From contig OX291560.1 of NCBI GenBank assembly GCA_946406115.1, forward strand, positions 8,681,158 to 8,745,157: DNA of 64,000 nucleotides, written 5' to 3'. The first letter of the stretch is position 1, and each line of letters starts with the position of its first letter. Under the pieces are notes generated by a model. That model saw only the letters and a list, made by a program, of their open reading frames with translations, was not told the origin of the DNA and did no database searches. Shown piece by piece: positions 21,937-33,049 of this stretch. This stretch comes from Apoda limacodes (lineage: Eukaryota > Arthropoda > Insecta > Lepidoptera > Limacodidae). Both the position numbers and the translations under genes were made by a program.

Positions 21937-22639
21937 AAGTAAGTAGGTTACCTTTTTTTTGCTCCTTCTAGTATAGTATTATATAATCTGTGTCCTTGAT
22001 ATATTCAGAAAATGGAATTTGTCTCATATCATTCGATACGCCACGTTATGACTTAGACCTGAAAAGATTTTGAGCTAAATCGATTCAGCAGTATGTTTTT
22101 TATCGCTGAAAAACTATTTTTTTTAAAGACGCAAAAAATATTCTCAAGAGAAGTTGCTCGTGCGGTTCTCGCTACCGAACTAATTTTTTTTCGACTGTCT
22201 CCTGATCGCTTGCGTGCCTCATCTTAGACGTGCACAAACTGGTAGAAATGATATAACCAATCATGTATTAATATAACACGAGTTGCCACCATGAGCCCTA
22301 ACGATGGAAATTTTGAGCGGAGACAACAAAAGTTACTATAAAAAGAGATGAGATTTTAAAAGTGCATTCTATCTATAAAGAAAATTTATATAATTGCAAA
22401 AACATTCCAAAAAGATTATATCTTTCAGTTAGATCATAAAGCATAATGTAGAATAACTTTAGATACGGTATGTCCTCACGGATGATGGTTATAAATAAAA
22501 TCAACTTGTAATATGCCGAGGGAAAACTCGCCAGCTGGTGCATTTAAATAGGCAATTGATGCACCTGTCTGGCTCCTGTGTTACACCCTTCAGGCCATCA
22601 CCTGACAATCGTTCCACCGAGTTATAGCCTGCTGACATG
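21937..22639. other. unassigned stretch
   Basis: No coding frame or known repeat identified. 22150-22260 has mixed composition ('ctcgtgcggttctcgctacc') but no partner elsewhere in the window. Confidence 0.35.
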
Positions 22640-23256
22640 TTTTATCCTCCACTTTATAGTCAGCTGACTTTTCCGCTCCGGAACTAGTCATATGCTAGTC
22701 GGACTCGCACATTATGGGTGAGGGTTGTACTTGACTAATTTCAAAAATTCTTTTACATATAGAATACTACATTATCAGCAAGTAACATAGTCTAAATTTC
22801 AACCGGTCAAAAGCGAGTCGGACTTGCGCATTATGGTTAAACCCTGCTTGACTAATTCCAAAAATTCTTTCACATATAGAGTGCTACATTATCAGCAAAA
22901 AACATAGGCTATATTTCAACTGGTCAAATATGAGTCGGACTAGCGCATTAAGGGTAAACCCTATGTGACCGATTTCCAAAATTCTTTGACATATAGAAAG
23001 CTACATCATTAGCAAGTAATTTAGGCTATATTTCAACTGGTCAAATGCTAGTCGGTAGTATAAGGCGCGAGCGCATTATAGGTAGACCCTACTTGACAAA
23101 TTTCAAAAATTCCTTCACATATAGAAAGCTACATTATCAGCAAGTAGCATAGGCTTTATTACAACCAGTCAAGTGCAAGTCGGACTCGCGAATTAAGGTT
23201 AAACCCTACCTCACCGATTTCCAAAATGCTTTTACATATAGAAAGCTTCATTATAC
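22640..23256 (+). repeat. ~118-bp tandem array, five units
   Basis: The phrase 'agtcggactcgcgcattatg' or a variant starts at 22697, 22816, 22933, 23050 and 23178, spacing 119, 117, 117 and 128 bp. Each unit continues with 'taaaccctacttgac', 'aaaattctttcacatataga' and 'tttcaactggtcaaatgc'. The spacing and order are regular enough to be a satellite-like array. A sixth unit lies beyond an insertion at 23610-23705. Confidence 0.88.
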
Positions 23257-23705
23257 GAAAGTCTGTCTGTCTTTTACCTCTTCACGCATAAACCACTGTA
23301 CGGATTAAGATGAAATTTGGCATGGAGATAGTCTGAATACCGGAAAGGGTACTTGAAAACGTCAAGTGTGAGTCGGATTAATTTCTATAATTGAGGAGTT
23401 GCCGTTGAAATCCTACATTGGTAATCGAATTTAAGGCGGATGGAACCGCAAGTAAATTTGGCATGTAGATTGAGACCCGGAAAAGGACAGTCTACTTAAA
23501 AACGTCAAGTCGGTTTTTTTTCTATAATACAAAATTTTATTTTTTATCGAAATTGAAATCCTACACCGATAACCGAATTTGGGGCTGGTGAAACCGCGGG
23601 CAACAGGTAGTATGCTAATTTCAACTGGTCAAATGCGAGTCGGACTCGCGCATTATGGATAAACCCTACTTGACCAATTTAAAAAATTCTTTCACATAAA
23701 GCTAC
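23257..23705 (+). repeat. dispersed repeat interrupting the 118-bp array, plus last unit
   Basis: At 23257-23610 the array is interrupted by the dispersed repeat found also at 9601 and 38440 ('gatgaaatttggcatggaga', 'tgaggagttgccgttgaaat'), present here about twice over. The array resumes at about 23612 with 'tttcaactggtcaaatgcga' and one further unit. Confidence 0.7.
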
Positions 23706-23757
23706 ATTGATACATGAATTTTACAATATTTAAAAAAAAACCAACTAGATTTTAAAT

Positions 23758-23773
23758 TATTTTATTTTATTTA
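23758..23773 (-). terminator. MRPL19 polyadenylation signal
   Basis: On the minus strand, overlapping AATAAA motifs ('aaataaaataaaataa') lie 38-53 bases past the MRPL19 stop codon. Confidence 0.7.
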
Positions 23774-23810
23774 AAAACTATTAAACACTTAGTATCGTTA
23801 CTTATAAAGC

Positions 23811-26800
23811 TTAACCTAATTGCGGTTTAGATGTAGCTAGTGGACGTTTTTTAGTAATTTTCTTCCGCGCTAGCTGTAGTTGATGCAGTTGATTGTACAC
23901 CTCTCCCCAGATATCACCTTGATCTTCCTCTGGAATTGTTTTTCTGAAAATATATTTTTAATACTTAGTATTATCATGTATAATATCAGTCCAGTAACTA
24001 GTAAAGTAAGTACGTCTCACGCACAGGGGTGAAGTTAATCTTAAATCCTCAGTAAGCATATACTACGTCTACGTGTAACATAAGTGTGAAATAATAGTAC
24101 AGGAGATAATTTTGTTCCTGATACTGAACAACTTTCCCCAAAGAACTTGGGTCGAAATCTCATAAAAAAATTTAACCTTTCATCCTAAGTTCGATCAGCT
24201 TGGCAGGGAGCTTATTCCACAACTCAAGCGTTCGCAGGAGGAAGTTTCTCTGAAAGGACTGGCAAAGGGGGTATACTATTCTTTTCTGTCCATGTTCTTT
24301 TATTACACCGATTATTATATACATTAAACCTATTGATTTATGACTTATGGAAGATATATAAAGTCACCTTAGTCCAAATATCAGAAGCAGTATTGCACCG
24401 ATGGGCTCACCACCTGACGCGCAGGACTAAAGTGGTTGGTGGAAATAGGCTATCCCCCACATAATAATGTGGATATTTATCCAGCCACTCTAACTACCAT
24501 TCTAAGGAATTAAACTGTAATGTTATACATACATAAATATATGAAATTACCTGTACTGCTTCATCAAATCGAACCATTCTAAGGAATTAAACTGTCATGT
24601 TATACATACATAAATATATGAAATTACCTGTACTGCTTCATCAAATCGAACTTCTCCCATGGAGTTTTTCGCAGCTCCCTGCGAACTCTATCTTTCTCTT
24701 TTAGATATTCCTCTATATTAGATATGCCTTTTAGTTCCTGTCGCTCCCATCTTTCTAGCCATGGCCTTGGTTTCAGCTTTACCTGAAAAACAAGATAATC
24801 TGCAACTTTGCGATTCCACTATACCTACTAGGTACGAACATTTTTAGCTTGGAAATAAATTTGTCATCAAACTAGATTAAGGTCGCTCAAGCTGTTGATA
24901 GCAGAAAAGACTAAACACCCCTTTAAATATCACAAATAAACCTAGTCATGCATAGTCCTTTCGCTAGTCATGCATATTAAATTCTTTGTATAGCAGGTTT
25001 ATATTTGCTCCCAGTTTTTAAATTATGGTTGTCATGCTGTTCCTTGGAATTCGCGATATTTTTGAAGACAGCATACAGCTATCGAGCCGGCTCTTGGATG
25101 GTTTAAATATTGTTTTAATCAAAATCCGTCAGGGTCTCAATTGCTTTGTCTGGCTTAGACGTGTATCACTTGCAGCTTTACGCATCGACGGTGGGCCGCC
25201 TAACGTTATTTGTATAAAGATAATCTACTTCTCTATTTGTACTATGACAATGTTTAGTTGTAGTAAAGTAACATGCAGTATGATGGTTTTGATATAAAGT
25301 GGCTAAAATGGTTTTTATATAAAGTGGCTAAAATGTGTTTTAATTTACCTGCAAAGTGTTAATTCGAATAGGTGTCCCTTCAGGTAAAATCTCTGGATCC
25401 ATGTCAGTTGGGAAAGTGCTGTATTCAGGTAAAGCGTCCCGTAGATAGAACAACTTGTCGTCTAATCGTTTCTCTAGACGCAGTACTTGGACCCGTTGAA
25501 TTGTGGGATCGTAGAGCTCATATCTTATCTGGGGGTAGAATTAATTGTTTATTAAGACCAAGCTTTTGCCTGCGGCGCGTTATCGGCGTGAGTTTTTCAT
25601 TGATTATAGTTAAAAAATTACTAGACTTTCTCAAATATACATTAGTTTTGGATAGATTGGATTAATAAAGTATTAAAATACATTTTGTTAATAAATGTAG
25701 TGTTTAGATTGTTATAATTGTAACTTGATAATAGAAATTAGTCAGACAGACCAAAAGGATAGGGCATAGTGTTTTATTTATATATACACAGACAAAATAA
25801 CCTTATGCGATAATGCACCACAGGAAAACGGTTCAACATTATTAAGATAAAATATTATTACCTTGCAAACAATTGTTCAACATTAAGCAAAAAAACCGAT
25901 TGTACATAGAGACACACCAAATACTTATTGTTAGATAAGATTACAATTAAATTATACTGACTTAACAATGTTATAAATAATAGAAACAAAAAATAATAAT
26001 ATAAATATTAGATGATAGCTATTTCATGTTTATACCTCAATTCCTTGATGATCGACGACATTTCTCAGTGTAAATTCCGCTCGCAAGCCGCATCCTTTGC
26101 GCTCTATACAAATACCGACGAATCTATTGCTGTTCCCTTGTGCATGAGGGTCTGATATTGTCACTGCCAAAATTGAACCTGTAATAATCAAATTAATATC
26201 ATAATTACGCACAGCTGCGCCAACAATGCCAAGTTTCCAAAGAAAGCGAAAAAGACCGACTAGGCAGTGAGCAATATGTATATGAACCAATTAAGGCTGG
26301 TTTTTCAAAGCAGTTAAAATTAATAATTTTCAAATTATGTACTAGGGCCTAAATTTCATATCATCTTAAGTAAAGTGCACTTTTTTGTAAACTCCAGCTT
26401 TAAAATTTAGCACATTTAATGAAAATGAAAAATATCTTAATATAGGCCCTTTGAGACCTATTTGAAATCGTCAAATATTATTATTACATTATAAGGGTCT
26501 ATGATGATGTATCTATAAGAGACATAACTCCTTTATATGGGTTTCACTTTTGCCGTTTGGCTATGGAACCTTTAAAAATAAATGTTTATTTATGTTTGTT
26601 ATATGCGTCCCTTACCGCTATCCGATTGCGATGATAGTTTGATGAACTGCTGTGCACTTGGCCTTACAGATTAGCGAATTAGTACACTCATTTGAATTAT
26701 AGATTATAATAGGTGAACAATAGATTTTAATAGGTGGCGCGATTTAAAATATAGTCCAGTGCTAATTCGTGTCTTTGGTATGAATAGGGGATAGAAAATA

Positions 26801-27493
26801 GGTGGGCTAGAGTGGAGAATGTGGAGGCGGTAAGGACAATAGGAAAAAATGGCTAGGGGGAAGTGGGGGTAAGGGATAATATTATACAGACATTTATATT
26901 ATCCTAGCTTCTTGCCCGCGACTCCAGCCGCGGTAAATTCAGGTATCGGCGTAGGTTTCTACGGTAAATCCTTGATTATAGTAAGAAAGTTTGCTATAGC
27001 ATGCGCGCTGTAGCTACTTTTCACCCATGAAGAATTTGGTTATAGTGATTTCTGTGGGAAATTTTGAATTATCCTCTCTTTTCAACTATCTCTGTGCCGA
27101 ATTTCAGCCCAATTGGATGCTCCGTTGCGACGTGAAGTCAGGACAAACAAACATACATACTCACTTCCTAATTTATTTTATTATAAGTATTACAATATTT
27201 TGTTTGAAAACATATGCTTAAAACGTAACAATAACCTATTTAGGTAATGTAATGATTTAAATTATACCCACCAACATAAAACTCAGGCAAATCAATTTGA
27301 GACCTTCTATTCAGCATGTCAGCTCTTTCTAACTTCTCACGTAGGCTGTTCCTCCACTTGGGATTAGGGTCAGGAAGAAATTCAGGATATACATGTCTGT
27401 ACTCTAGTGCTGGATTCTTCAGTCTTCTTCCCAACGGTTTTCTTTGCTTGACTCCTTCAGAAACTTCTGGGAGTGATGAAAATGCCCTGTAAT
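23811..27493 (-). CDS. MRPL19: mitochondrial ribosomal protein L19 (bL19m), first exon not seen
   Basis: Structural protein of the large subunit of the mitochondrial ribosome. Five minus-strand exons with GT/AG junctions join in frame: 27272-27493, 26036-26178, 25349-25528, 24628-24782 and 23811-23943. They give about 277 residues ending in a TAA stop. The signature runs across three junctions: [20 protein letters not shown] joins [16 protein letters not shown], then [20 protein letters not shown], then [20 protein letters not shown] and [14 protein letters not shown], as in animal L19m. The segment corresponds to all of the bL19 fold plus the mitochondrial C-terminal extension ([13 protein letters not shown]). 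The first exon with the start codon and targeting peptide should lie upstream of 27493 but I could not identify it; exon two begins in phase 1. Introns carry repeats, including a SINE-like copy at 26890-27190. A 77-bp tandem duplication copies the end of exon four with its splice donor. Confidence 0.95.
24497..24650. repeat. 77-bp tandem duplication across an MRPL19 splice donor
   Basis: 24497-24573 and 24574-24650 are identical except at one base (taatg against tcatg). The unit holds the last ~23 bases of MRPL19 exon four, the GT donor and ~54 bases of intron. The minus-strand transcript therefore meets two equal donors 77 bases apart. Confidence 0.92.
26890..27190 (+). repeat. SINE/RTE-tail-like repeat in MRPL19 intron
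   Basis: 'ttgcccgcgactccagccgc' near 26910, 'gtgccgaatttcagcccaat' near 27095, and 'acaaacaaacatacatactc' near 27145 are the landmarks, in order, of the common lepidopteran Metulj-type SINE or RTE 3' tail. A better copy is at 42778-43046. Confidence 0.65.
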
Positions 27494-28439
27494 CTGTGGT
27501 AAGACAAGTTACTTAATTTAACTGATGTCAAAACATTTAAGACAAATATGCAATTAGGGAAGGTTAAGAACCTGGCATGGCGTTTGCGGTTATTTCGCTA
27601 CTGCGTAGCATGATATTCGCAAAAAAAATGTTCAAAGAAAAAACATACTTTGGGCAACATAAAATTTAATTATTTCAGACTTATACTTTAGCGCCCATGA
27701 AACCCACAAACATCTTTTTAAATTCAATTAAGCACAGAAATATTATTTTAGTCATACAGAAACACATCAGATTACTGAAAACGACTGAACATTATAGTCT
27801 AGCTAAATTTTAACATGAAGAAAAGGTAAATATTTTAACTCAATTCATCAACACTGACGTGAATGCTGCAAGCATGAGACGATCTCCCGCTTCAAACCCT
27901 TATTGGCAATGGTTAGTGAAGTCAAAAGTCTAAAATGCCGAATTAAAAGTTGGTACGGTCTCAAATTGTTGTGGAAAAAAGTTCAGCTTAAAAAAAACTT
28001 CTGTCTGTTATTCGGACCTATGTATGTTATTGGAAAGCTCGTTTTAAGACCGTCATTACTATGACGGCCAATATCTCACCCGCCCTAAATTCGTTTTTTG
28101 GAAAAGCAGGGTCATATTAAATATGATATTTTAAATTTAACATTTACATTTTTAAAATTTTAAGATAAACTACTTTTACGGAATCAAGGAATCTACGGTT
28201 GAGTCATCATTTCTGGATATCTCACTGTTTACTATGATCCCTATGTCTACATTATTTAATTCTTCATTTTCTTCCAATTCTTCGGTATTGGCGGGAAACC
28301 TTGCTTTTTATTGTTTTGGTTTTAAGCTAGCCCTTTCGATGCGTTTTTTACGTTCTATGTAATGTGTCGTTTACAAGCCACACATTTTACAATGATAATG
28401 AAGTCGCATTAAATGCAGCCAATGTTGAAATCATTCAAT
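27494..28439. other. upstream of MRPL19, first exon not located
   Basis: The first MRPL19 exon and promoter should lie here or further upstream. No minus-strand ATG with a plausible targeting peptide and a phase-1 GT donor was found. Sequence is AT-rich. Confidence 0.35.
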
Positions 28440-28640
28440 ATTTGCCGCTTAGGAGAAGATCAGTGATACACCGACTGCAGCGCCACGTACTGGGTCCAAT
28501 TGTGTTATCAAACCATGCAGGGACATACTCGAACGTACACAAACAATATCGTCAAAATCATCCCTGCCGTTTAGAAGATCATTGGCACACCCACTGCAGC
28601 GACACCTGTAGGGTCCATTTGTGAATTGAACCATGCAGGA
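28440..28640 (-). repeat. reverse-complement copy of the ~120-bp tandem unit
   Basis: 'cgcttaggagaagatcagtg', 'actgcagcgccacgtactgg' and 'tcatccctgccgttta' are complements of landmarks in the array at 9780-10375. About 1.7 units are present. Confidence 0.8.
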
Positions 28641-29611
28641 ACGTAAATTTCGAGTAAGTTGAGAAAATGTGAAAATTGATTTTGCGTCACCTTAAGGATA
28701 ATTAGTCTAACTATGAAGTTTGATTCACATTATATTGTGTCTATAATTATTATAGATATTAATTATTATTATATTATATTAGGGTTTGAGTAAGAATAAT
28801 ATTATTTTGGCGTTTATTTGAAATACCGCTATTACGCTACAAGGTTCTTTTGTTCAGTGGTCGCCATTTCCCTTAGCATCGTTATATAAAGTCCCATACA
28901 AAAATAAATGTACATCTTTTAATTACAAATATAAATGTGAAATCGAAATCATAGTTATCTTTATTAATCATAGATACTAATAGTAAATAAAATTAATTTC
29001 TATTTTTTTTGTTGACATGAATCTATGCGTCTGAAACATGTTTATAAGTCATAGATACTAATTGCAATTAAAATTAACTTTTATGTTTTTTGTTGTCATG
29101 AATCTATGTGTATGAAACAGGAAATTTGTTCCAAATGCATTCTATTAGAAGTTATTATGTTTCTTAATTATCCTTCAAAATTTTGCAATCACAAAAATTA
29201 GGATCGATATTAATTTCTTGTGAAACATTACTCTTAGTAGAAGAATTCATAACGAAGTAATTTTTTTTTATCTGCACACATGTTAGTATATGGAGTGATT
29301 TTGTAATAGGTGTGTTATAACTCCGGCAAATGTCCTAAAAAGATTTGAGTTTTAATTTTCAAAAGCAAGGAAACCTGAAATTTCGATTGTGGTTTTGTTA
29401 TTCTGACATGATTCTTTTTCATATGTGTCGTTGCGAGAAACTCTCACTTGGTTCGTCACTGACACTTGGAAAAAAATCAAGATCAAACACTCTCTGTATC
29501 ATGCTTCAGTTTCTTTGAAATTTGAGATAAAAAGTAGGTGGTGTAAATTGAGAAATGTTATATACCTACATATAAATAATATATAGTATAATATTTAATT
29601 ATGTTTCATAT
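28641..29611. repeat. AT-rich stretch with a diverged ~95-bp direct repeat
   Basis: 'catgaatctatgcgtctgaa' (29016) and 'catgaatctatgtgtatgaa' (29098) mark two copies of a diverged block including 'catagatactaat' and 'attaatttctatttttt'. No gene was recognised in this ~1-kb region. Confidence 0.5.
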
Positions 29612-29619
29612 ACCTACAT

Positions 29620-29760
29620 CAAAGATGACTTATACGTCTAGATTCCGTGTTTAGACTCACTAAACTAGGTAATCTGGGTACCTGACTTTTCAAAAATAGC
29701 TCGCTATATTTCATTTGATGTTGTTACGGACACGGTATCTAGACATATAAGTCATCTTTG
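29620..29760. mobile_element. 141-bp hAT-like MITE
   Basis: Ends are inverted repeats of about 31 bp: the left reads 'caaagatgacttatacgtct', and the complement of the right reads 'caaagatgacttatatgtct'. Both continue through 'agat..cgtgt'. Flanks are 'acctacat' (29612-29619) and 'acctaaat' (29761-29768), an 8-bp duplication with one mismatch, which together with the CA start fits hAT elements. Non-coding. Confidence 0.82.
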
Positions 29761-29768
29761 ACCTAAAT

Positions 29769-30166
29769 ATTAATAAATTTAATAATACACAAGAATAATA
29801 CAGATAATATACATACATACATACAATACATAAAAATAAAGACATAAGATAAGAATTATATACAAAAATTGCAAAATATCGAAGACCAAACAGAGTAAAA
29901 AGTAAACATATAAGTATTACTGACCAAGGTAATGATTAGTAACTTGTTTCTTGAAGAAGTGAATTGTTTGTGCATGTCGAATAGCTAAGGGTAAAGAGTT
30001 CTTAAGCTGAATTGTTACTACACTAAACAAATGATTATAAAAGTTTGTGCGATGCGAAGGTACCTTTAAGATTAGGCTGGTTGACGTTTAAAGAGTGTAC
30101 GTCTATGAACAGATAAATTGGAATTTTTCTTTTAAGTATAGAGGTGTTGATGAATTAAATAGTATG
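29769..30166. other. AT-rich with ATAC microsatellite
   Basis: 'acatacatacatacaataca' near 29812 is a short ATAC repeat. The rest has no recognised feature. Confidence 0.4.
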
Positions 30167-30660
30167 TTATAAAGAAGCCATATATATAGCCATAATACAC
30201 TTCTTAACATCAGTGAATTGGTTGAAAATAAAAGAAGAAAAGTCAGGAGTTGGGTGTATTGTAAGATGGTAAAGCGTTTGTGCCTTTGCTGGGATCAATA
30301 ACCGTACCAGCTGTGAAGTGTTGATTAAGAAGTTCAATATGTAAATTATGTGAAGAACATAATTGCTTGACATCACACATGAAGATAATTGAGATGACTT
30401 GCTAATTATTTCAAACAGGATATGTAAACACAGATAAATGACCACTCCACCACCCCCACGGTCTGCACAATTGTTGCGAATAAGTTGAAAACCAAGTAGA
30501 CAATAGGATGAGATGGAAGACAAGGTTTTAACCAAGTTTCTGAAACCAGGATTGCATGAATATTGCAGTTTAAAAATGACACAAGCATATCAGGAAAATG
30601 AGCCAGAATACTTTGGGCATTAATATGGATAAAACAAAATAAAATCACTGAGTCTGAGAA
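30167..30660 (-). pseudogene. LINE endonuclease N-terminal remnant (Jockey/CR1-like)
   Basis: Two overlapping minus-strand frames carry the start of an APE endonuclease: 30648-30406 has HINAQSILAHFPDMLVSFLN and AILVSETWLKPCLPSHP; 30535-30167 continues with GFQLIRNNCADRGGGGVVIY. The N-x-x-S and SETWL boxes are conserved positions of the domain. The frame changes between them. What follows is low-complexity. Confidence 0.78.
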
Positions 30661-30949
30661 ACAAGAATTAAGGGCTAGTTGCTAGTTGAGTAAGGAAAAC
30701 TTTGGAAACTAGTCAATTCATCACAGGAGGAAAAAGAAAGTGAATGTTCACTCTTATAAGTAACATCTTCATAATCATTAGATATCATAAATTAAAATAA
30801 TTATGTAGATATATGTATGTTAATAGTAAATAAATAATATAATAAGGAAGACTAATAGGTATCATAGGCTGCCATGATGAGATTATTTGTATATTTCGTT
30901 GGCTTCTATTTTTTGATTGCTTATTTTAGGCCTTTCTTTTTCTGGTTGG

Positions 30950-31540
30950 CTCCCATGTGGAGAATGCCAAATCTTGATCTATTTTGTTAGCTTTACTTTT
31001 CTTTGGACTTTTTCGGGCACAGTCTGAAGGTGCTCACGGATAACTGCCAGCTTTTTTAAGTGTGGAAGTGCTGAGTTCTCCAAGAGCGCGAACATATTTT
31101 CAGTCAGCCAATACACAAATTCTTCCAGTGATTTTGCTAAACCCTTCACAATGGAGTCATTTCTCATGAAGCGTGGTGCACTTACAATGGTATGAAGGGT
31201 TAGATTCTGCTAGGAAATGAGCTTCTGCATATTCCATTTCAATGCCAGATGTAACCAGACTGGAACTGCGTAAATCTTATGGGGTCTTATGTATGCTTTA
31301 AAGACTCCTAGTTTAATTCTGAAAAAAAGGCGGAATGCAAAATCTGGACTTAGTCTGGCATGCGCGACTTTGGTTGCATTGGTGACGTTCCACACATGTG
31401 AGCTTATTCTAAGGCCTTTATTGATTGTGATCCCCAGGTTTTTTACTTCTGGGAGCCACTTGATGGGTTTTTCCTGAAGAGAGTGACGTGGTGGGAGCTG
31501 CCTTCTTGAGATCAGAATAGCCGGCATCTTGCTCAAGTTA
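30950..31540 (-). pseudogene. Jockey-type LINE C-terminal region remnant
   Basis: Frame 31536-31210 has AILISRRQLPPRHSLQEKPI, WLPEVKNLGITINKGLRISS and FRIKLGVFKAYIRPHKIYAV, which is the RT thumb. Frame 31167-30979 has MRNDSIVKGLAKSLEEFVYW, then SALPHLKKLA and VPEKVQRKVKLTK, the usual C-terminal part. Two or more frameshifts separate them. Nothing of the palm survives; adjacent endonuclease pieces at 30167-30660 are downstream in this orientation and must come from another insertion. Confidence 0.8.
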
Positions 31541-32520
31541 ACAGAGAGCTTCTATTTTAATGAGGGCGAAAAAATGCCAAAGACAATACAAAATTATTTA
31601 AACATACAGTGCTTGATAGCTTATAGAATTTAGTTTTCTTGCAATTAAAACGTTGTAAGCCCCCACACAGAATAAATGGTGAAAGCACAATAAAGTCAGG
31701 TTTTGTGTGTGTGTAGTGTACTAGAAATCTATTGGGTACTACATAATATATTGATGCACAGGAATTATTAATTTATTAAGGGTTCCAGATCAACTGAGAC
31801 CACCAGAGAAAGGCAGTAGGGATAGGGTACTGCACCCTTACTTAACCTAAATCTATTTCTTCAAGGTGCCACAGACAGCCCCCTCTGCATAGTATGTATA
31901 AGAGAAAAAGGTCACGTATATACACACAACCAAGACTTCTCAGATTTTAAACAAAGATTATAAGTTAACTTTCCTAAAACACTGAAATTTTATTTTTAAT
32001 GAAAAGAGAAATAAAAACTAACCTTTTCTATTTAATATTTTCAATACATTAAAGATATTATTAATTTTCCAAACAGATAGTGCCATTTTATATTAAAGTT
32101 GGCCTTCTGCTTAGTCTGTCTTACAAAATAGTAATAATATATCTAATTCAAGCAAAGTACATTTTTTCTCAAATTATTTTTCTATTGTTTATCTTTTGTT
32201 ATTTTTTTTCTATTTATTTAGGTATTGGCTATGAACTATTAACCTCCACATAAATAAGTAACAAAATATACAAAAAAAACAATAGTTGGCCGAGTAAAAT
32301 TGACATCGAAAAGAAAAACCAAACATGAAAGTATGACTTACATCAATAACAAATAAAAAACAAAAATTTAACACAAAAAAAAACAAAAAAAAGTATTAAC
32401 TTAGAAATAACGTAATGATATATACAAAAAATTAAAGTCTACTAACTGTTTTTAAAATAAAGTCATAAATTTTAGGATATATAATACGGAATTTTAATAA
32501 TGAGGTGGTAATCTCCAGTG
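31541..32520. other. AT-rich stretch, no gene recognised
   Basis: About 1 kb of very AT-rich sequence (32030-32500 especially). No coding frame or known repeat. Confidence 0.4.
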
Positions 32521-32544
32521 GCCTATTTTGATTCTGCTTAGAGT

Positions 32545-32770
32545 GGTTGTAAGTTAGGCGGGATTAATATTTTGCAATCGGCTTCAGATAGGTTTTCATT
32601 ATGTCCTTCTTTGTCTAAGAGCTCATTAATTTTTTCACAAATTTTAAAAGATGGTTACGAACATATTTCCTTATAGAATTCAATATTTTAAAGTGTGTGA
32701 ATATTTCACGATTGTAATCATCTTTACTTATTATTGCTGTTGAGGAACCTTTGTCTGCTTGTTAAATAAT
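32545..32770 (-). pseudogene. possible Penelope-like RT N-terminal fragment
   Basis: In two minus-strand frames the sequence reads ADKGSSTAIISKDDYNREIF, THFK, and then in a shifted frame ICEKINELLDKEGHNENLSE and ADCKILIPPN. A KADKG block, a KDDY block, an EKIN..L block and an L.P block in that order are typical of the start of Penelope-like element reverse transcriptases. The piece is short and frameshifted, so other RT classes remain possible. Confidence 0.55.
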
Positions 32771-32786
32771 AATGTTATAATAATAT

Positions 32787-33045
32787 TTCCCGATTCGACT
32801 CTTTTGCCCGACCCGATTTGCTGTGCGGTCGTATTCCTGAGCGCTCAAGTGCTCTCACTGTGCTTCGTGATGTGCTGACTCATCAAGTTCGCAGTAATTC
32901 TGAGTTGGTGTTTAGCCTCAGTGCGGACTACTGAGTATCGTTGCTTAGTTTATTGCCCGCAATATTTGTACCTCTGCCTGAGTGTTAATCACTGCTCAGT
33001 TGCGTTCTTGAACGGGACATCGCTCTTCGGCCCACTGTGTAACAG
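32787..33045 (+). mobile_element. 5' end of a Jockey-clade LINE, 3' side missing
   Basis: From 'cccgattcgactc' the sequence tracks the leader of the intact Jockey element at 57518: 'tgctgtgcggtcgt', 'caagtgctctcactgtgct', 'tttattgcccgcaat' and 'gacatcgctcttcggccc' appear in the same order with modest divergence. Similarity stops near 33045. Only the 5' leader is present, which is unusual for a target-primed LINE. Confidence 0.78.
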
Positions 33046-33049
33046 TACC

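Noticed and set aside
22640..23260. CRISPR-like array
   Set aside because: Whole ~118-bp units repeat, without unique spacers, in a eukaryotic genome; it is a tandem satellite.
28840..28900. MRPL19 first exon or promoter
   Set aside because: The minus strand has 'tatataac' then an ATG, but the frame stops after 16 codons, with no splice donor and no targeting-peptide character.
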